From positions 1 to 64,000 of the forward strand of contig NZ_JAESWB010000278.1 of NCBI RefSeq assembly GCF_016765675.1: a DNA stretch of 64,000 nucleotides, read 5' to 3'. The position numbers and the translations under genes are program-made. The notes beneath the pieces are model-generated. The model worked only from the letters and a program-made list of their open reading frames with translations. It searched no databases and was not told where the DNA came from. Positions 37,191 through 45,466 of the stretch are shown piece by piece. This DNA is from Neobacillus paridis. Its GTDB lineage: Bacteria > Bacillota > Bacilli > Bacillales > Cytobacillaceae. Within the stretch, counting starts at the first letter, position 1. Each line of letters opens with the position of its first letter.

Positions 37191-38150
37191 TTGACAAAAT
37201 GGAATGATGGGATTGCAAAAATTACGCTGCCGACTCCTTTTCCAGTCGGAGATGTAAATGTTTATCTGATTAAGGGAGAACGGTTAACACTTGTCGACGC
37301 CGGACCAAAAACTAAAGAGTCTTGGAATCTGCTGCAAAACCAATTAGCTGAATTCAATATTCAAATGAAAGACATCGAACAGATCATTCTTACCCATGAT
37401 CATCCTGACCACGCCGGGATGCTTGAGTTTTTCCCTGATTCGGTGGAGGTTTGGGGCCATCCGTTAAATGAGCGCTGGATCAATCCAAAAGAAGCCTTTA
37501 TCCGCGAACTTGAAGATTTTACAAAAAGCCTGTTTGAAAAATCTGGTTTGCCTGCGGCTTATTTGCCGTATGCTGCTGACGTAAAGAAGATGTTTAAGGC
37601 TTCCTGTTATCGCTCTTTGACCGGCCATCTTTATGAAGGTATGACACCGCCGGGACTTTCAGACTGGAAGGTGATTGAAACACCGGGGCATGCCCAGAGC
37701 CAGATCGCGCTTTTCCGGGAAAAGGATGGAGTACTGATTGGCGGTGATGTTGTTTTAGCTCATGTTTCCCCGAACCCGTTGCTGGAGCCGCCATTACCCG
37801 GTGAGAAGGAAAGACCAAAGTCGCTGCTGCAGCATAATCAATCGATGATCAAGCTATTATCCTACCCTGTTCAAATGGTTTATACCGGACATGGGGCAGA
37901 GATTTTTGAATTAAAGCAATTGGTTGAAAAACGGCTGGACCGCCAGCATGAGCGGGCGATGACCGTTAATAGCTGGCTTAAAGAAGAGCAGCTGACGGTT
38001 TTTGAAATTTGTCAGCGGTTATTTCCGTCTGTGTATCAGCGCGAATTGTTCTTGACGATCTCGGAAACGATTGCCCAGCTTGACTATTTGACTTCCATCG
38101 GAGAAATTATTAGTGAGGGAAATCAGCCAATATTATTTCATGCTAAGTAA
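37191..38150 (+). CDS. yqjP: MBL-fold metallohydrolase (YqjP)
   Basis: The 319-residue protein is a metallo-beta-lactamase fold hydrolase with the dinuclear zinc motif THDHPDHAG (HxHxDH-like), the His in PGHAQSQ, GGDVVL and TGHG. A C-terminal helical domain (about 230-319) resembles the winged-helix tail of the glyoxalase-II-like/LACTB2 group. TTG 37191 follows GAGGGG. It lies 18 bp before yqjQ, probably as one transcript. The substrate is unknown. Confidence 0.85.
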   Translation: MTKWNDGIAKITLPTPFPVGDVNVYLIKGERLTLVDAGPKTKESWNLLQNQLAEFNIQMKDIEQIILTHDHPDHAGMLEFFPDSVEVWGHPLNERWINPKEAFIRELEDFTKSLFEKSGLPAAYLPYAADVKKMFKASCYRSLTGHLYEGMTPPGLSDWKVIETPGHAQSQIALFREKDGVLIGGDVVLAHVSPNPLLEPPLPGEKERPKSLLQHNQSMIKLLSYPVQMVYTGHGAEIFELKQLVEKRLDRQHERAMTVNSWLKEEQLTVFEICQRLFPSVYQRELFLTISETIAQLDYLTSIGEIISEGNQPILFHAK

Positions 38151-38168
38151 CTCAACCGAGGTGGTCAT

Positions 38169-38966
38169 ATGATCAGGGAACGATTAACAGGGAAGAATAT
38201 TGTCATCACTGGAGCATCGGGCGGGATAGGTGCGGAGATTGCCAAGCTGTGCGCAGCAAGCGGAGCCAATCTTGTCTTGCTTGCCCGCAGCGTCGACAAG
38301 CTTGAACAGCTTAAAATGGACCTTGAAACAAGGCATCATGTACAAGTAGCTGCCTTTCGGCTTGATGTTGCCGATACAGATCAAGTGCAGGAGGTTTTTC
38401 GGCAGATTTTTGAGACAATCGGCGATATAGATGTCCTGGTTAATAATGCTGGGTTTGGTATTTTTCGCGCGGCCCATGAGGCATCCATCGCTGAAATAAA
38501 ACGCATGTTTGAGGTAAATGTTGTCGGGTTAATGGCCTGTACCAGCATGGTACTGCCAAAAATGCGTGAACGACGGTACGGCCAGATTATTAATATTGCG
38601 TCCCAGGCTGGAAAAATCGCGACCCCGAAATCGAGTGTCTATTCGGCCACGAAGCATGCGGTGCTTGGTTACTCCAATGCGCTGAGGATGGAACTATCAG
38701 ACGATAACATCCAGGTAACAACGGTGAATCCGGGTCCGATTGCGACTAACTTTTTTACGATTGCGGATGAACAGGGGAAATATGTGAAAAATGTTCAGCG
38801 GTTTATGCTGAAGCCGGAGTATGTTGCCCAGAAAATTGTTGCCAGCATGCTCACAAAAACCCGCGAGATTAACCTGCCGCGCTGGATGAATATGGGCAGC
38901 GTAGTTTATGTTCTATTTCCGCGGCTGTTTGAACGGATCGGCAAACGGGTGCTGAATAAAAAGTAA
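38169..38966 (+). CDS. yqjQ: Short-chain dehydrogenase/reductase (YqjQ)
   Basis: The 265-residue classical SDR has the cofactor motif TGASGGIGAEIA, NNAG, a catalytic Ser in INIASQAGKIA and YSATKHA with the Tyr-x-x-x-Lys pair. The basic residue pattern after the first strand (LLARSVDKL) suggests NADP(H). It follows yqjP as in B. subtilis, and the two are probably co-transcribed. The substrate is unknown. Confidence 0.87.
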   Translation: MIRERLTGKNIVITGASGGIGAEIAKLCAASGANLVLLARSVDKLEQLKMDLETRHHVQVAAFRLDVADTDQVQEVFRQIFETIGDIDVLVNNAGFGIFRAAHEASIAEIKRMFEVNVVGLMACTSMVLPKMRERRYGQIINIASQAGKIATPKSSVYSATKHAVLGYSNALRMELSDDNIQVTTVNPGPIATNFFTIADEQGKYVKNVQRFMLKPEYVAQKIVASMLTKTREINLPRWMNMGSVVYVLFPRLFERIGKRVLNKK

Positions 38967-39021
38967 CGGCACTGCTCCCGCGTTTAACAAGGGGAGGTTC
39001 TTCCTGTCAATTTCAATAGCG

Positions 39022-39054
39022 CAAAAAAGGAGTACTGACGGATCAGTACTCCTT
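39022..39054 (-). terminator. Terminator after the aminotransferase gene
   Basis: AAGGAGTACTGA (39027-39038) pairs with TCAGTACTCCTT (39043-39054), loop CGGA. Read on the minus strand the stem is followed by a T run. Confidence 0.85.
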
Positions 39055-39069
39055 GACGTGCTCCGAAGA

Positions 39070-40197
39070 TTATTCATCAAATTTACGCAGGTACGCCGAC
39101 AATTCCGCTAATCCTTTTTTTAGCGTCTCCGTATGGGCACAGTACCCCAGACGGGCATGCTTTGGAATATCAAAGCGGTTTCCAGGCACTAATAAGACAC
39201 CTTTTGTTTTTAATAAGTCGATACAAAATTCTTCAACATCAATTGGAATATCCAATTTAATAAACGATGTCGAAACGGCTTTAGGAAATACCAATGAGAC
39301 ACGTGGTTCATTTTCCACCCATTCTTTGACAATTGCCAGGTTTTCAAAAACAATTTCGCGATTTCGTTTTAATACTGCTTCTTTGTTTTTTAATGTATGA
39401 ACCGCAATATAGTCATCAATGACACCCGCGCAAATCATCGTATAGTCGCGGTATTTTCTGAATAGATCAGCCACTTCCCGATTGCTGGCGGTCCAGCCAA
39501 CGCGTACACCAGGTACGGAAAAAGTTTTTGATAAGCTATTCGTCGCAATTCCTTTATCATATAAATCGACAATCGATGAAACGTGCACGGTCGGATCCAA
39601 TGGCTTGTACACTTCATCCACTAGAATATAAGCACCTACTTCTGAAGCAATCGCAACAATCTCTTTTAACATCGTGTCATCAAGAACCGTTCCTGTCGGA
39701 TTGTTGGCGTTATTGAGGCAAATCATTTTCGTATTAGGGCGAATGATTGATTTTAGTTCCGCGATATCCGGCATCCAATCATTTTCTTCATATATTTCCC
39801 ATAACGTTACCTCAGCCCCTAATGAACGAGGAATATCAAACAATTGTTGGTAACTCGGGTGCATCGCAATCACATGATCACCTGGCTCAACTAAGGAATA
39901 GATTGCCAATAGATTGGCACCTGTTGCCCCGTTGGTTTGTAAAATATTTTCCGGAGGCATGTTTTTGTATAATTTGCTTACCTCTTGTTTAAATTCAGGT
40001 GACCCCTCAATCCAGCCATAATTCATCTTAAAGTTTAACATTTTTTCATAGAATTCCTTAGGGTCTGTTCCATCAATTCCGATGATTTCCTCCAGTGTAA
40101 AGGAGGCAATGGAACTTCCTGCAATATCGTAAATAGCGTCATTTTCCCACACATTTAACCATTCTTCGACTCCGAAATTAGCAATTTTCATGTTCAA
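39070..40197 (-). CDS. PLP-dependent aminotransferase, class I/II (ArcT-like)
   Basis: The 375-residue fold-type-I enzyme has TNGATGANLLAIYSL (cofactor phosphate cup), NNANNPTGT, VDEVYKPL and the Schiff-base Lys in NSLSKTFSVPGVRVGW. The opening MNMKIANFGVEEWLNVWE resembles the ArcT transaminases of arginine deiminase operons in lactic acid bacteria. The neighbouring ArcD-like antiporter, 25 bp upstream, supports that reading. No arcA, arcB or arcC is present, so the true substrate is open. Confidence 0.75.
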   Translation of the reverse strand: MNMKIANFGVEEWLNVWENDAIYDIAGSSIASFTLEEIIGIDGTDPKEFYEKMLNFKMNYGWIEGSPEFKQEVSKLYKNMPPENILQTNGATGANLLAIYSLVEPGDHVIAMHPSYQQLFDIPRSLGAEVTLWEIYEENDWMPDIAELKSIIRPNTKMICLNNANNPTGTVLDDTMLKEIVAIASEVGAYILVDEVYKPLDPTVHVSSIVDLYDKGIATNSLSKTFSVPGVRVGWTASNREVADLFRKYRDYTMICAGVIDDYIAVHTLKNKEAVLKRNREIVFENLAIVKEWVENEPRVSLVFPKAVSTSFIKLDIPIDVEEFCIDLLKTKGVLLVPGNRFDIPKHARLGYCAHTETLKKGLAELSAYLRKFDE

Positions 40198-40222
40198 GGC
40201 CTCTTCTCTATTCTATTCTCTA

Positions 40223-41695
40223 CTAAATTTGTACCTGACCAGTAGCAATTAAGAATACGGCTGCGATCGCTCCGACGGTAATAACCGCTGCTGCCACCCA
40301 TTCATTTTTTGATAAGGCTTTAGTTGCTCCGTGTTCTTTACGAGCTTTGATAAAGAAAAAGATTCCTGGGATATATGCCATGAAGCATAGCAAAGTATAA
40401 GAAAGGCCGGAAGATAGTATCGCCCAAACCTGAAATACTAGAGCACAAATCCCAATAATTAATTGACCGATTTCGCCTTTTTGGCTGCGATTTTGATACG
40501 ATAATTTCACTTGATATAAGGCTACAAAAAGATAGCAGATTAAAATGGCTGCTGTACAAAGTGAATAGGCAAAATTATAAGCTTTCTCGGTAAATAGGAA
40601 AGTAAATACAAATACTTGAATCAGTGCAGCTGTAACGACTAATGAAAACGTTGGTGCGTTGGCTTTATTTGTTTTTCCAAAGACTTTTGGCAATAGCTCT
40701 CTTTTAGACATTAATAACGTTGTTTCTCCAGGGAGCATGGTCCATGATAACCAGCAGCCAAGCAATGAAATAATTAAACCGAGATTAATCAGGGCAGCCC
40801 CCCAAGGGCCGACGACTTTTTCAAAAATAAAGCCGATTGATGGCTGGTCAAGAGCTGCAATATCACTTTGGCTCATCAACCCGTATGGAATAATCGACGC
40901 CAGAACATAAATAACTAATAATCCAATTAGACCTAAGACGGTCGCTTTTCCGGCATCAGATTTCTTTTTCGCCCTCGCTGACAGGATGGATGCCCCTTCA
41001 ATCCCGACGAATACCCACATCATTACCATCATGCAATTTTTTACTTGATTGAAAATACTGCCATTGTCAATATTTGCTGTAACATGCCCCCAAAAGTTGG
41101 CGGTAAAAATATCAAACTTAAAGGCAAAGATTCCAATAATAATAAATACAAACAGGGGAATTAATTTGCAAATTGTGATAATGGTATTTAAAATTGTTGC
41201 GCTTTCGACACCGCGATTAACAATGTAAGTTAAGCCCCACATAATCATACTTGCGGCAATAATCGAAGGAACATTTTGGCCACCTTTAAAAATTGGAAAA
41301 AAGTAGCCGAAGGCACTCATGATCATGGTTGCAAAGGCAACGTTGCCGAGCCATGCTGAAAGCCAGTAGCCCCAGCCGCTGATAAATCCGCCAAATTTGC
41401 CGAAGCCCTCTTCCGCATAACTGAAAATACCTTCTAAATCCGGCCGCTTTTTCATTAAATTATTAAAACAGAGAGATAACATTAAGATTCCAAAACCTAC
41501 GATCGTCCAGGCGATTAATGCAGGACCAGGTGCGGCACCAGATGCTAAGTCGGACGGTATTCCGAAAATACCACCCCCAATTGAAGAACTGATTACTAGT
41601 GCTGTTAATGGAAGGAGACCAATCTTTTTAGTTTGTCCTGTAGCTTGTCCCGCTTCTGCACTTTGGTTTACGGGAGTCTCCGTTGTATTACTCAT
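40223..41695 (-). CDS. Basic amino acid/polyamine antiporter, APC superfamily (ArcD-like)
   Basis: The 490-residue membrane protein has about 12-13 transmembrane segments. The APC transporter signature is GLLPLTALVISSSIGGGIFG in the first helix. It also has GYWLSAWLGNVA and FVGIEGASILSARAK, features of the arginine-ornithine and lysine antiporters of the APA group. AAGGAGGAAAA precedes the ATG. It is the first gene of an operon with the aminotransferase. Substrate exchange (arginine/ornithine or similar) is inferred from family likeness. Confidence 0.8.
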   Translation of the reverse strand: MSNTTETPVNQSAEAGQATGQTKKIGLLPLTALVISSSIGGGIFGIPSDLASGAAPGPALIAWTIVGFGILMLSLCFNNLMKKRPDLEGIFSYAEEGFGKFGGFISGWGYWLSAWLGNVAFATMIMSAFGYFFPIFKGGQNVPSIIAASMIMWGLTYIVNRGVESATILNTIITICKLIPLFVFIIIGIFAFKFDIFTANFWGHVTANIDNGSIFNQVKNCMMVMMWVFVGIEGASILSARAKKKSDAGKATVLGLIGLLVIYVLASIIPYGLMSQSDIAALDQPSIGFIFEKVVGPWGAALINLGLIISLLGCWLSWTMLPGETTLLMSKRELLPKVFGKTNKANAPTFSLVVTAALIQVFVFTFLFTEKAYNFAYSLCTAAILICYLFVALYQVKLSYQNRSQKGEIGQLIIGICALVFQVWAILSSGLSYTLLCFMAYIPGIFFFIKARKEHGATKALSKNEWVAAAVITVGAIAAVFLIATGQVQI

Positions 41696-42023
41696 TTTTT
41701 TTCCTCCTTATATATGAAATCCTTGCCATAACTTAATTTTAAGTAAAGGAGGAGGGGTATTTTGTTAAATACATCATTGTTGGACTGTGAAAATAATTAC
41801 ACTTTTTTGTTGATTATATAAATAAATATGTATATTTATTGGCTAGTTTTGCTGAAAATGGCTGATTTGAAAGGGGGATAATGAATAATTATTGTATGTC
41901 ATATTATGTTCACAGATAATGTTTGAAAATTAAAAAAGCTACTTAAGGAGGAAACTTCTTTTTGGCGGGGTCAAAGAATCGCTAAGAGTATACGGGGAAC
42001 TGATAGAAACGTGCCAGCCTGCC
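41696..42023. other. Intergenic control region upstream of the antiporter operon
   Basis: No gene was recognised. On the minus strand a TATAAT-type -10 lies at 41813-41818. Immediately upstream is a perfect palindrome, AATAAATA-TGTA-TATTTATT (41821-41840). AATGAATAATTATTGTAT at 41882-41899 resembles an ARG box with a perfect left half (TGAAT) and a degraded right half. Only frames of under 20 codons occur, including a 7-codon one after AAGGAGG near 41946. Confidence 0.45.
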
Positions 42024-42215
42024 TTAATCTGTCATAAACTCATAAACGATATCATTCACTACCTCATACAAATTTATTGCAGGCTCTTCTTGTTTTATAG
42101 ATAGAATTCGATTTGCCAACTGTTCCAGTTCTTGATTTTCGATGGGAATGGAATCTTCCTCATAATATTGTTTAAAACAATTTTGAATCATTTTAACAAC
42201 GAATTTTTTATCCAT
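42024..42215 (-). CDS. yqzH: YqzH-like small protein
   Basis: The 63-residue soluble, acidic protein begins MDKKFVVKMIQNCFKQYYEE and ends with a helix-like NLYEVVNDIVYEFMTD. It resembles the YqzH family of Bacillus, whose function is unknown. The ATG follows GAGGTGA. It is the last gene in a series of small minus-strand genes. Confidence 0.65.
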   Translation of the reverse strand: MDKKFVVKMIQNCFKQYYEEDSIPIENQELEQLANRILSIKQEEPAINLYEVVNDIVYEFMTD

Positions 42216-42283
42216 AGGAGTTCACCTCATCCAATATTATACTGGTTTCTTGCCGAATCGAAAAAATCCGCTATTGGGATTAA

Positions 42284-42375
42284 CTGGAACAGAGGCTTCA
42301 TGTTGTTGATCGGTTTAAAGCAGTACACCGGATTCTGATTGAAGCGATTGCCGATATTCGGCTGACGGATAAGTG
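42284..42375 (+). pseudogene. Possible 3' remnant of a gene
   Basis: After an in-frame TAA an open stretch of 30 codons encodes LEQRLHVVDRFKAVH and ends ADIRLTDK-stop. It looks protein-like in codon use and helical pattern and is followed directly by a hairpin. It has no start codon and I cannot name the family. Chance is possible at this length. Confidence 0.25.
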
Positions 42376-42408
42376 AAAGAGCGGTCCTAAACTAAAAAAC
42401 CGCTCTTT
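42376..42408. terminator. Hairpin between the remnant and the CDGSH gene
   Basis: AAAGAGCGG (42376-42384) pairs with CCGCTCTTT (42400-42408). A T tail is poor in either direction. Confidence 0.4.
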
Positions 42409-42416
42409 GAAAAGTT

Positions 42417-42626
42417 TTAGTCTGCTTTTGGTACGCGGACTTGGGATTGAAAATGTCCTTTGTGGGAGCCGTCACAAAATGGTTTGTTATTTGACTTTCC
42501 GCAGCGGCAGAGCGAGAACGATGGTTTTGTCGTGTAAACATTCCCCTCACCGTCTAACAGTTCCACATCACCGGTGATTCGCAGCGAACCATTATCGTTT
42601 ACCTTAATTTGCACCTTTGACATCAT
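42417..42626 (-). CDS. CDGSH iron-sulfur domain protein
   Basis: The 69-residue protein has the CDGSH cluster motif CRCGKSNNKPFCDGSH, whose three Cys and one His bind a 2Fe-2S cluster. Such small soluble CDGSH proteins are thought to handle electron or cluster transfer. Two adjacent ATGs (42626, 42623) follow AGGGGTG, and the second has better spacing. It is probably monocistronic. Confidence 0.88.
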   Translation of the reverse strand: MMSKVQIKVNDNGSLRITGDVELLDGEGNVYTTKPSFSLCRCGKSNNKPFCDGSHKGHFQSQVRVPKAD

Positions 42627-42728
42627 AGCACCCCTTTTTTAAAAAATCTATATTACTTTTGAGATTAACTGGAATATTAAGAAAATGCAAATAATAGGCT
42701 GCGAGCAAATGGGAAACAGTTCAAAAGG

Positions 42729-43658
42729 TCAGTCTGTATTAACTTGGTGAAGCCTGTTCACATATGTTTCTAAAAACTCATCGACAACCCGCTCATAATC
42801 GGCCCGGTTTTCATTGAAAGACTGGGCATGCTTGCCTTTTTCAGCGATATACAGCATCTTCGGGCCCTTTTTATGTTCAAACAATTCCTTTGTCATCGAC
42901 GGTAAAATAAAATCATCTTTCCGGCTATGGATAAAAAGGACAGGATGCTTTATATTTTCAATTGCTGAAATTGGCGATACATGCTGAATCGAATATTTGT
43001 CACGCAGGCGCAAGAACAGATCCCCAAGCGGCAGCAAAAGTCCGGGCTTGATTTTGAAATCCTTTTTGATCACATGGGCCAGCTGCTGTTTAAAGTCGGA
43101 AAAGGGGCAGTCGGCAATATAAAAATCAGCGCCATCCTCAAGCAGGCCGGCATAAAGCAGCAACGTTGCCGCTCCCATTGATTCCCCGTGAATCCCTAAT
43201 AAGATATCGTCGCCTTTCTCGTTTTTCAGCCAATCAACCACTGCTTTTAAATCGAATTTTTCATAGTGGCCAAAGCTTGTGGTTTTCCCGCCGGATTCCC
43301 CATGGCGGCGGTGGTCATAAATTAACGTATTAAAGCCGCGCTCAAGAAAAAGATTGGCATATTTAATGGAATTGACTTTCGTTTCGGTTACACCGTGAGC
43401 GATAATCACATAGCGGTTCGTTTGATATGGCTCGGCAAGAACGGCTTTAATCGAATAGCCAAAGGGCGATTGAATATCGATATGCCGCCTTGGCAGTGTT
43501 TTTAAGGCTTTAGGATCCACCCTGCCAGCCTCTGTTTCCCGCTTTAAAATGAAATCCTCGTCCTTCTTTTTCATATACATCAGGCGGTTGGTGAAATAGA
43601 TCCCCAATGCCAGCCAGAAAAATAAAATGATAAACAAGGTGCGAAATGCCTTTTTCAA
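42729..43658 (-). CDS. yqkD: Alpha/beta hydrolase, membrane-anchored (YqkD)
   Basis: The product has an N-terminal membrane anchor (about 5-25) and a serine hydrolase domain with IIAHGVTE (oxyanion region), nucleophile Ser in GIHGESMGA, Asp in SRKDDF and His in KGKHAQSF. The frame opens at TTG 43673, but that codon is part of the SD TTGGAGG. TTG 43658, 8 bp downstream, gives 309 residues, near the B. subtilis length. The substrate is unknown. Confidence 0.87.
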   Translation of the reverse strand: MKKAFRTLFIILFFWLALGIYFTNRLMYMKKKDEDFILKRETEAGRVDPKALKTLPRRHIDIQSPFGYSIKAVLAEPYQTNRYVIIAHGVTETKVNSIKYANLFLERGFNTLIYDHRRHGESGGKTTSFGHYEKFDLKAVVDWLKNEKGDDILLGIHGESMGAATLLLYAGLLEDGADFYIADCPFSDFKQQLAHVIKKDFKIKPGLLLPLGDLFLRLRDKYSIQHVSPISAIENIKHPVLFIHSRKDDFILPSMTKELFEHKKGPKMLYIAEKGKHAQSFNENRADYERVVDEFLETYVNRLHQVNTD

Positions 43659-43711
43659 ACTGGGCACCTCCAAAGAAACGTTTAAATAGATTGATTAGTT
43701 AATTTTACCAT

Positions 43712-43741
43712 AAGAAAAGCCGCTTATCCTAATGAGCGGCT
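43712..43741 (-). terminator. Terminator after the 46-residue protein gene
   Basis: AGCCGCT pairs with AGCGGCT (43718-43741) with an extended AT pair. On the minus strand it is followed by TTTTCTT. Confidence 0.7.
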
Positions 43742-43760
43742 CCTCGAATATAGTCCCACA

Positions 43761-43901
43761 TTATTGTTCTGAATTTTGACGCTTCGTTGGATGGATGGCT
43801 TTTTCCACTTCTTCGGCAGATATCATCCGCTTGCCAGTGCCCGCTGTTTCCGCGTAGTTTTTTCCCGCTGAACTGTATCCTTTTTCCCGTTTTTGACTCA
43901 T
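43761..43901 (-). CDS. Small hydrophilic protein, unknown function
   Basis: From ATG 43901, behind AAAGGGGGA, a 46-residue charged protein is encoded, starting MSQKREKGYSSAGKNYAETA. It has no membrane segment or Cys. It is rich in Lys, Glu, Ser and Ala, rather like small spore or stress proteins, but I do not recognise a family. It lies 54 bp after the HMG-CoA lyase gene, probably on the same transcript. Confidence 0.6.
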   Translation of the reverse strand: MSQKREKGYSSAGKNYAETAGTGKRMISAEEVEKAIHPTKRQNSEQ

Positions 43902-43955
43902 AAAATCCCCCTTTAAGAAAGTTTCATCTATTAAGATGCATGGAGGAACAAGCAA

Positions 43956-44867
43956 TTATTCATGGCTTTGGACTGTTTGCCGATGCAGACGGTAATAACC
44001 GCTGTCAATCGGTCTCGATAGATGCGGGCGGATCGTTTCAATCGCAGCTAAAAGCTTTGAAAGATGAATCCCGGTTTCGATTCCCATTCGTTCCAGCATA
44101 TAGACGACATCCTCTGTTGCTGTATTGCCGCTCGCGCCGGGGGCAAATGGACAGCCGCCAAGCCCGCCTGCGGAGGTATCAAAGCGGTCAATCCCGGCTT
44201 GGAGACAGGCAAAAATATTGGTCAGCCCGAGCTTTCGGGTGTCATGAAAATGCGCCGTAAGAAGGGTATTCGGAAACGCGGCTTTTAATTTTGTAAATAA
44301 GGAATAGGCTTCGTGTGGAGCAGCCATGCCAATTGTATCCGCAACGCTCAATTCATCGACGCCGCAAGCAACAAATTGCTGGCAAAGTTCGATTGTATCC
44401 TGCTCCATTATTTTTCCTTCAAAAGGGCAGTAAAAGGCTGTAGAGATACAGGCTCTGACGAAGTATTGCTTTTCTTTTAATTCCCGGATGATGGGCTTTA
44501 GTTCAGCGATGCTGTCTGCAGTCGACTTATTAATATTTTTTTTATTAAAGCTGTTACTGACTCCTACAAATACGGCAATCGCCTTGCAACTGGTGGAATA
44601 CACTCTGTCAATCCCTTTACGGTTTGGCGCAAGGACAATGTTTCTTGTGTTTTCATCATCACAGTCATAAATAATTTCGGCGGCATCCGCCATTTGCGGT
44701 ACCCACTTTGGCGAAACAAACGATGTTAGCTCCATTTCCTTAATTCCGGCATCCCGCAGTTCCCTGATAAATTGTTTTTTAATCTCAGTTGGGACAAATA
44801 GCGTTTCATTTTGCAGGCCATCGCGCGGTCCGACTTCAATAATGGTTACTTTTTTAGGCAGTATCAT
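43956..44867 (-). CDS. mvaB: Hydroxymethylglutaryl-CoA lyase
   Basis: This enzyme splits HMG-CoA into acetoacetate and acetyl-CoA, the last step of leucine breakdown. The DRE-TIM barrel has EVGPRDGLQNE, HFHDTRKLGL and the lyase signature GGCPFAPGASGNTATED. The frame opens at ATG 44873, but AAAGGGG fits ATG 44867 better, giving 303 residues. In B. subtilis the orthologue (yngG) is at another locus with other leucine-degradation genes. Here it is alone, with a thiolase remnant just upstream. Confidence 0.93.
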   Translation of the reverse strand: MILPKKVTIIEVGPRDGLQNETLFVPTEIKKQFIRELRDAGIKEMELTSFVSPKWVPQMADAAEIIYDCDDENTRNIVLAPNRKGIDRVYSTSCKAIAVFVGVSNSFNKKNINKSTADSIAELKPIIRELKEKQYFVRACISTAFYCPFEGKIMEQDTIELCQQFVACGVDELSVADTIGMAAPHEAYSLFTKLKAAFPNTLLTAHFHDTRKLGLTNIFACLQAGIDRFDTSAGGLGGCPFAPGASGNTATEDVVYMLERMGIETGIHLSKLLAAIETIRPHLSRPIDSGYYRLHRQTVQSHE

Positions 44868-45002
44868 CCGCATTCCCCTTTACGGTATTATAATTTTATC
44901 CCGCCTTAACGGGCAGTAAGACCCCCACTGATGGAAGTTTTACTTTATTGTAGTAGGATTAATTTCAAAAAATCAAGAATAAACGGAATTTTATTAAAAT
45001 TA

Positions 45003-45062
45003 TCAGACCTTTGTATTGGCGGCGGTCAGGAGGCGGCGACCATTGTAGAACTGGATAAATAA
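45003..45062 (+). pseudogene. 3' remnant of an acetyl-CoA acetyltransferase (thiolase) gene
   Basis: In one frame the sequence reads SDLCIGGGQEAATIVELDK-stop. This matches the C-terminal catalytic loop of thiolases (consensus LCIGGGQG.A..VE) in order and in distance from the end. The preceding 40 bases do not continue the thiolase, and a stop lies at 44952. A good terminator follows at 45073. The rest of the gene appears deleted. Confidence 0.6.
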
Positions 45063-45072
45063 ATGGCAAAGG

Positions 45073-45104
45073 GCAGGCTGCATCTCTTGAATAGCCTGCT
45101 TTTT
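45073..45104 (+). terminator. Terminator of the lost thiolase gene
   Basis: GCAGGCT (45073-45079) pairs with AGCCTGC (45093-45099), followed by TTTTT. No intact plus-strand gene precedes it, which supports the remnant call. Confidence 0.65.
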
Positions 45105-45168
45105 ACATGATTTTCGCGGGCAGTGGTTGTATAATAAGAACAAGATCTTCTTTAAGGAGAGTAACCAA

Positions 45169-45414
45169 ATGAAGAAAAAACAGCACAAACCCACACCGAA
45201 AAAAGATGATTCAGCTTTAACACTTAAGGATATGATTAATCCGGATTTACTCAAACAATTAAAAAACCAGCAGGAGCAGCTGAAGGCTGAGGAAGAGAAA
45301 AGACAAGAGCTGGAAGAACACAGAAAACGTGAAGAAAGAAGATTGAAGGAAAAAAATAAATCGTTTGAAGAGCTGTTAAACGAAAGCAGTATGAACTGGA
45401 AGGAATTTAAATAA
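45169..45414 (+). CDS. yqkE: DUF3886 protein, YqkE-like
   Basis: The 81-residue protein is highly charged. It has a conserved middle, LTLKDMINPDLLKQLKNQQ, then a long helix likely to form a coiled coil (about 35-65), and ends in SFEELLNESSMNWKEFK. This matches the YqkE/DUF3886 family of unknown function. AAGGAGAG fits ATG 45169. It is convergent with yqkF. Confidence 0.78.
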   Translation: MKKKQHKPTPKKDDSALTLKDMINPDLLKQLKNQQEQLKAEEEKRQELEEHRKREERRLKEKNKSFEELLNESSMNWKEFK

Positions 45415-45436
45415 GAGAGCCGTAAGGGCTCTCTTT
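45413..45436. terminator. Bidirectional terminator between yqkE and yqkF
   Basis: AAGAGAGCC pairs with GGCTCTCTT around a short loop, directly after the yqkE stop. Confidence 0.75.
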
Positions 45437-45466
45437 GAAATAACCAAGGCGTTTGCGCTTTTCTAA

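Noticed and set aside
41946-41985. Seven-codon frame after AAGGAGG upstream of the antiporter operon
   Set aside because: It is too short to identify and lies on the opposite strand to the neighbouring genes; chance or a decayed start are equally likely.
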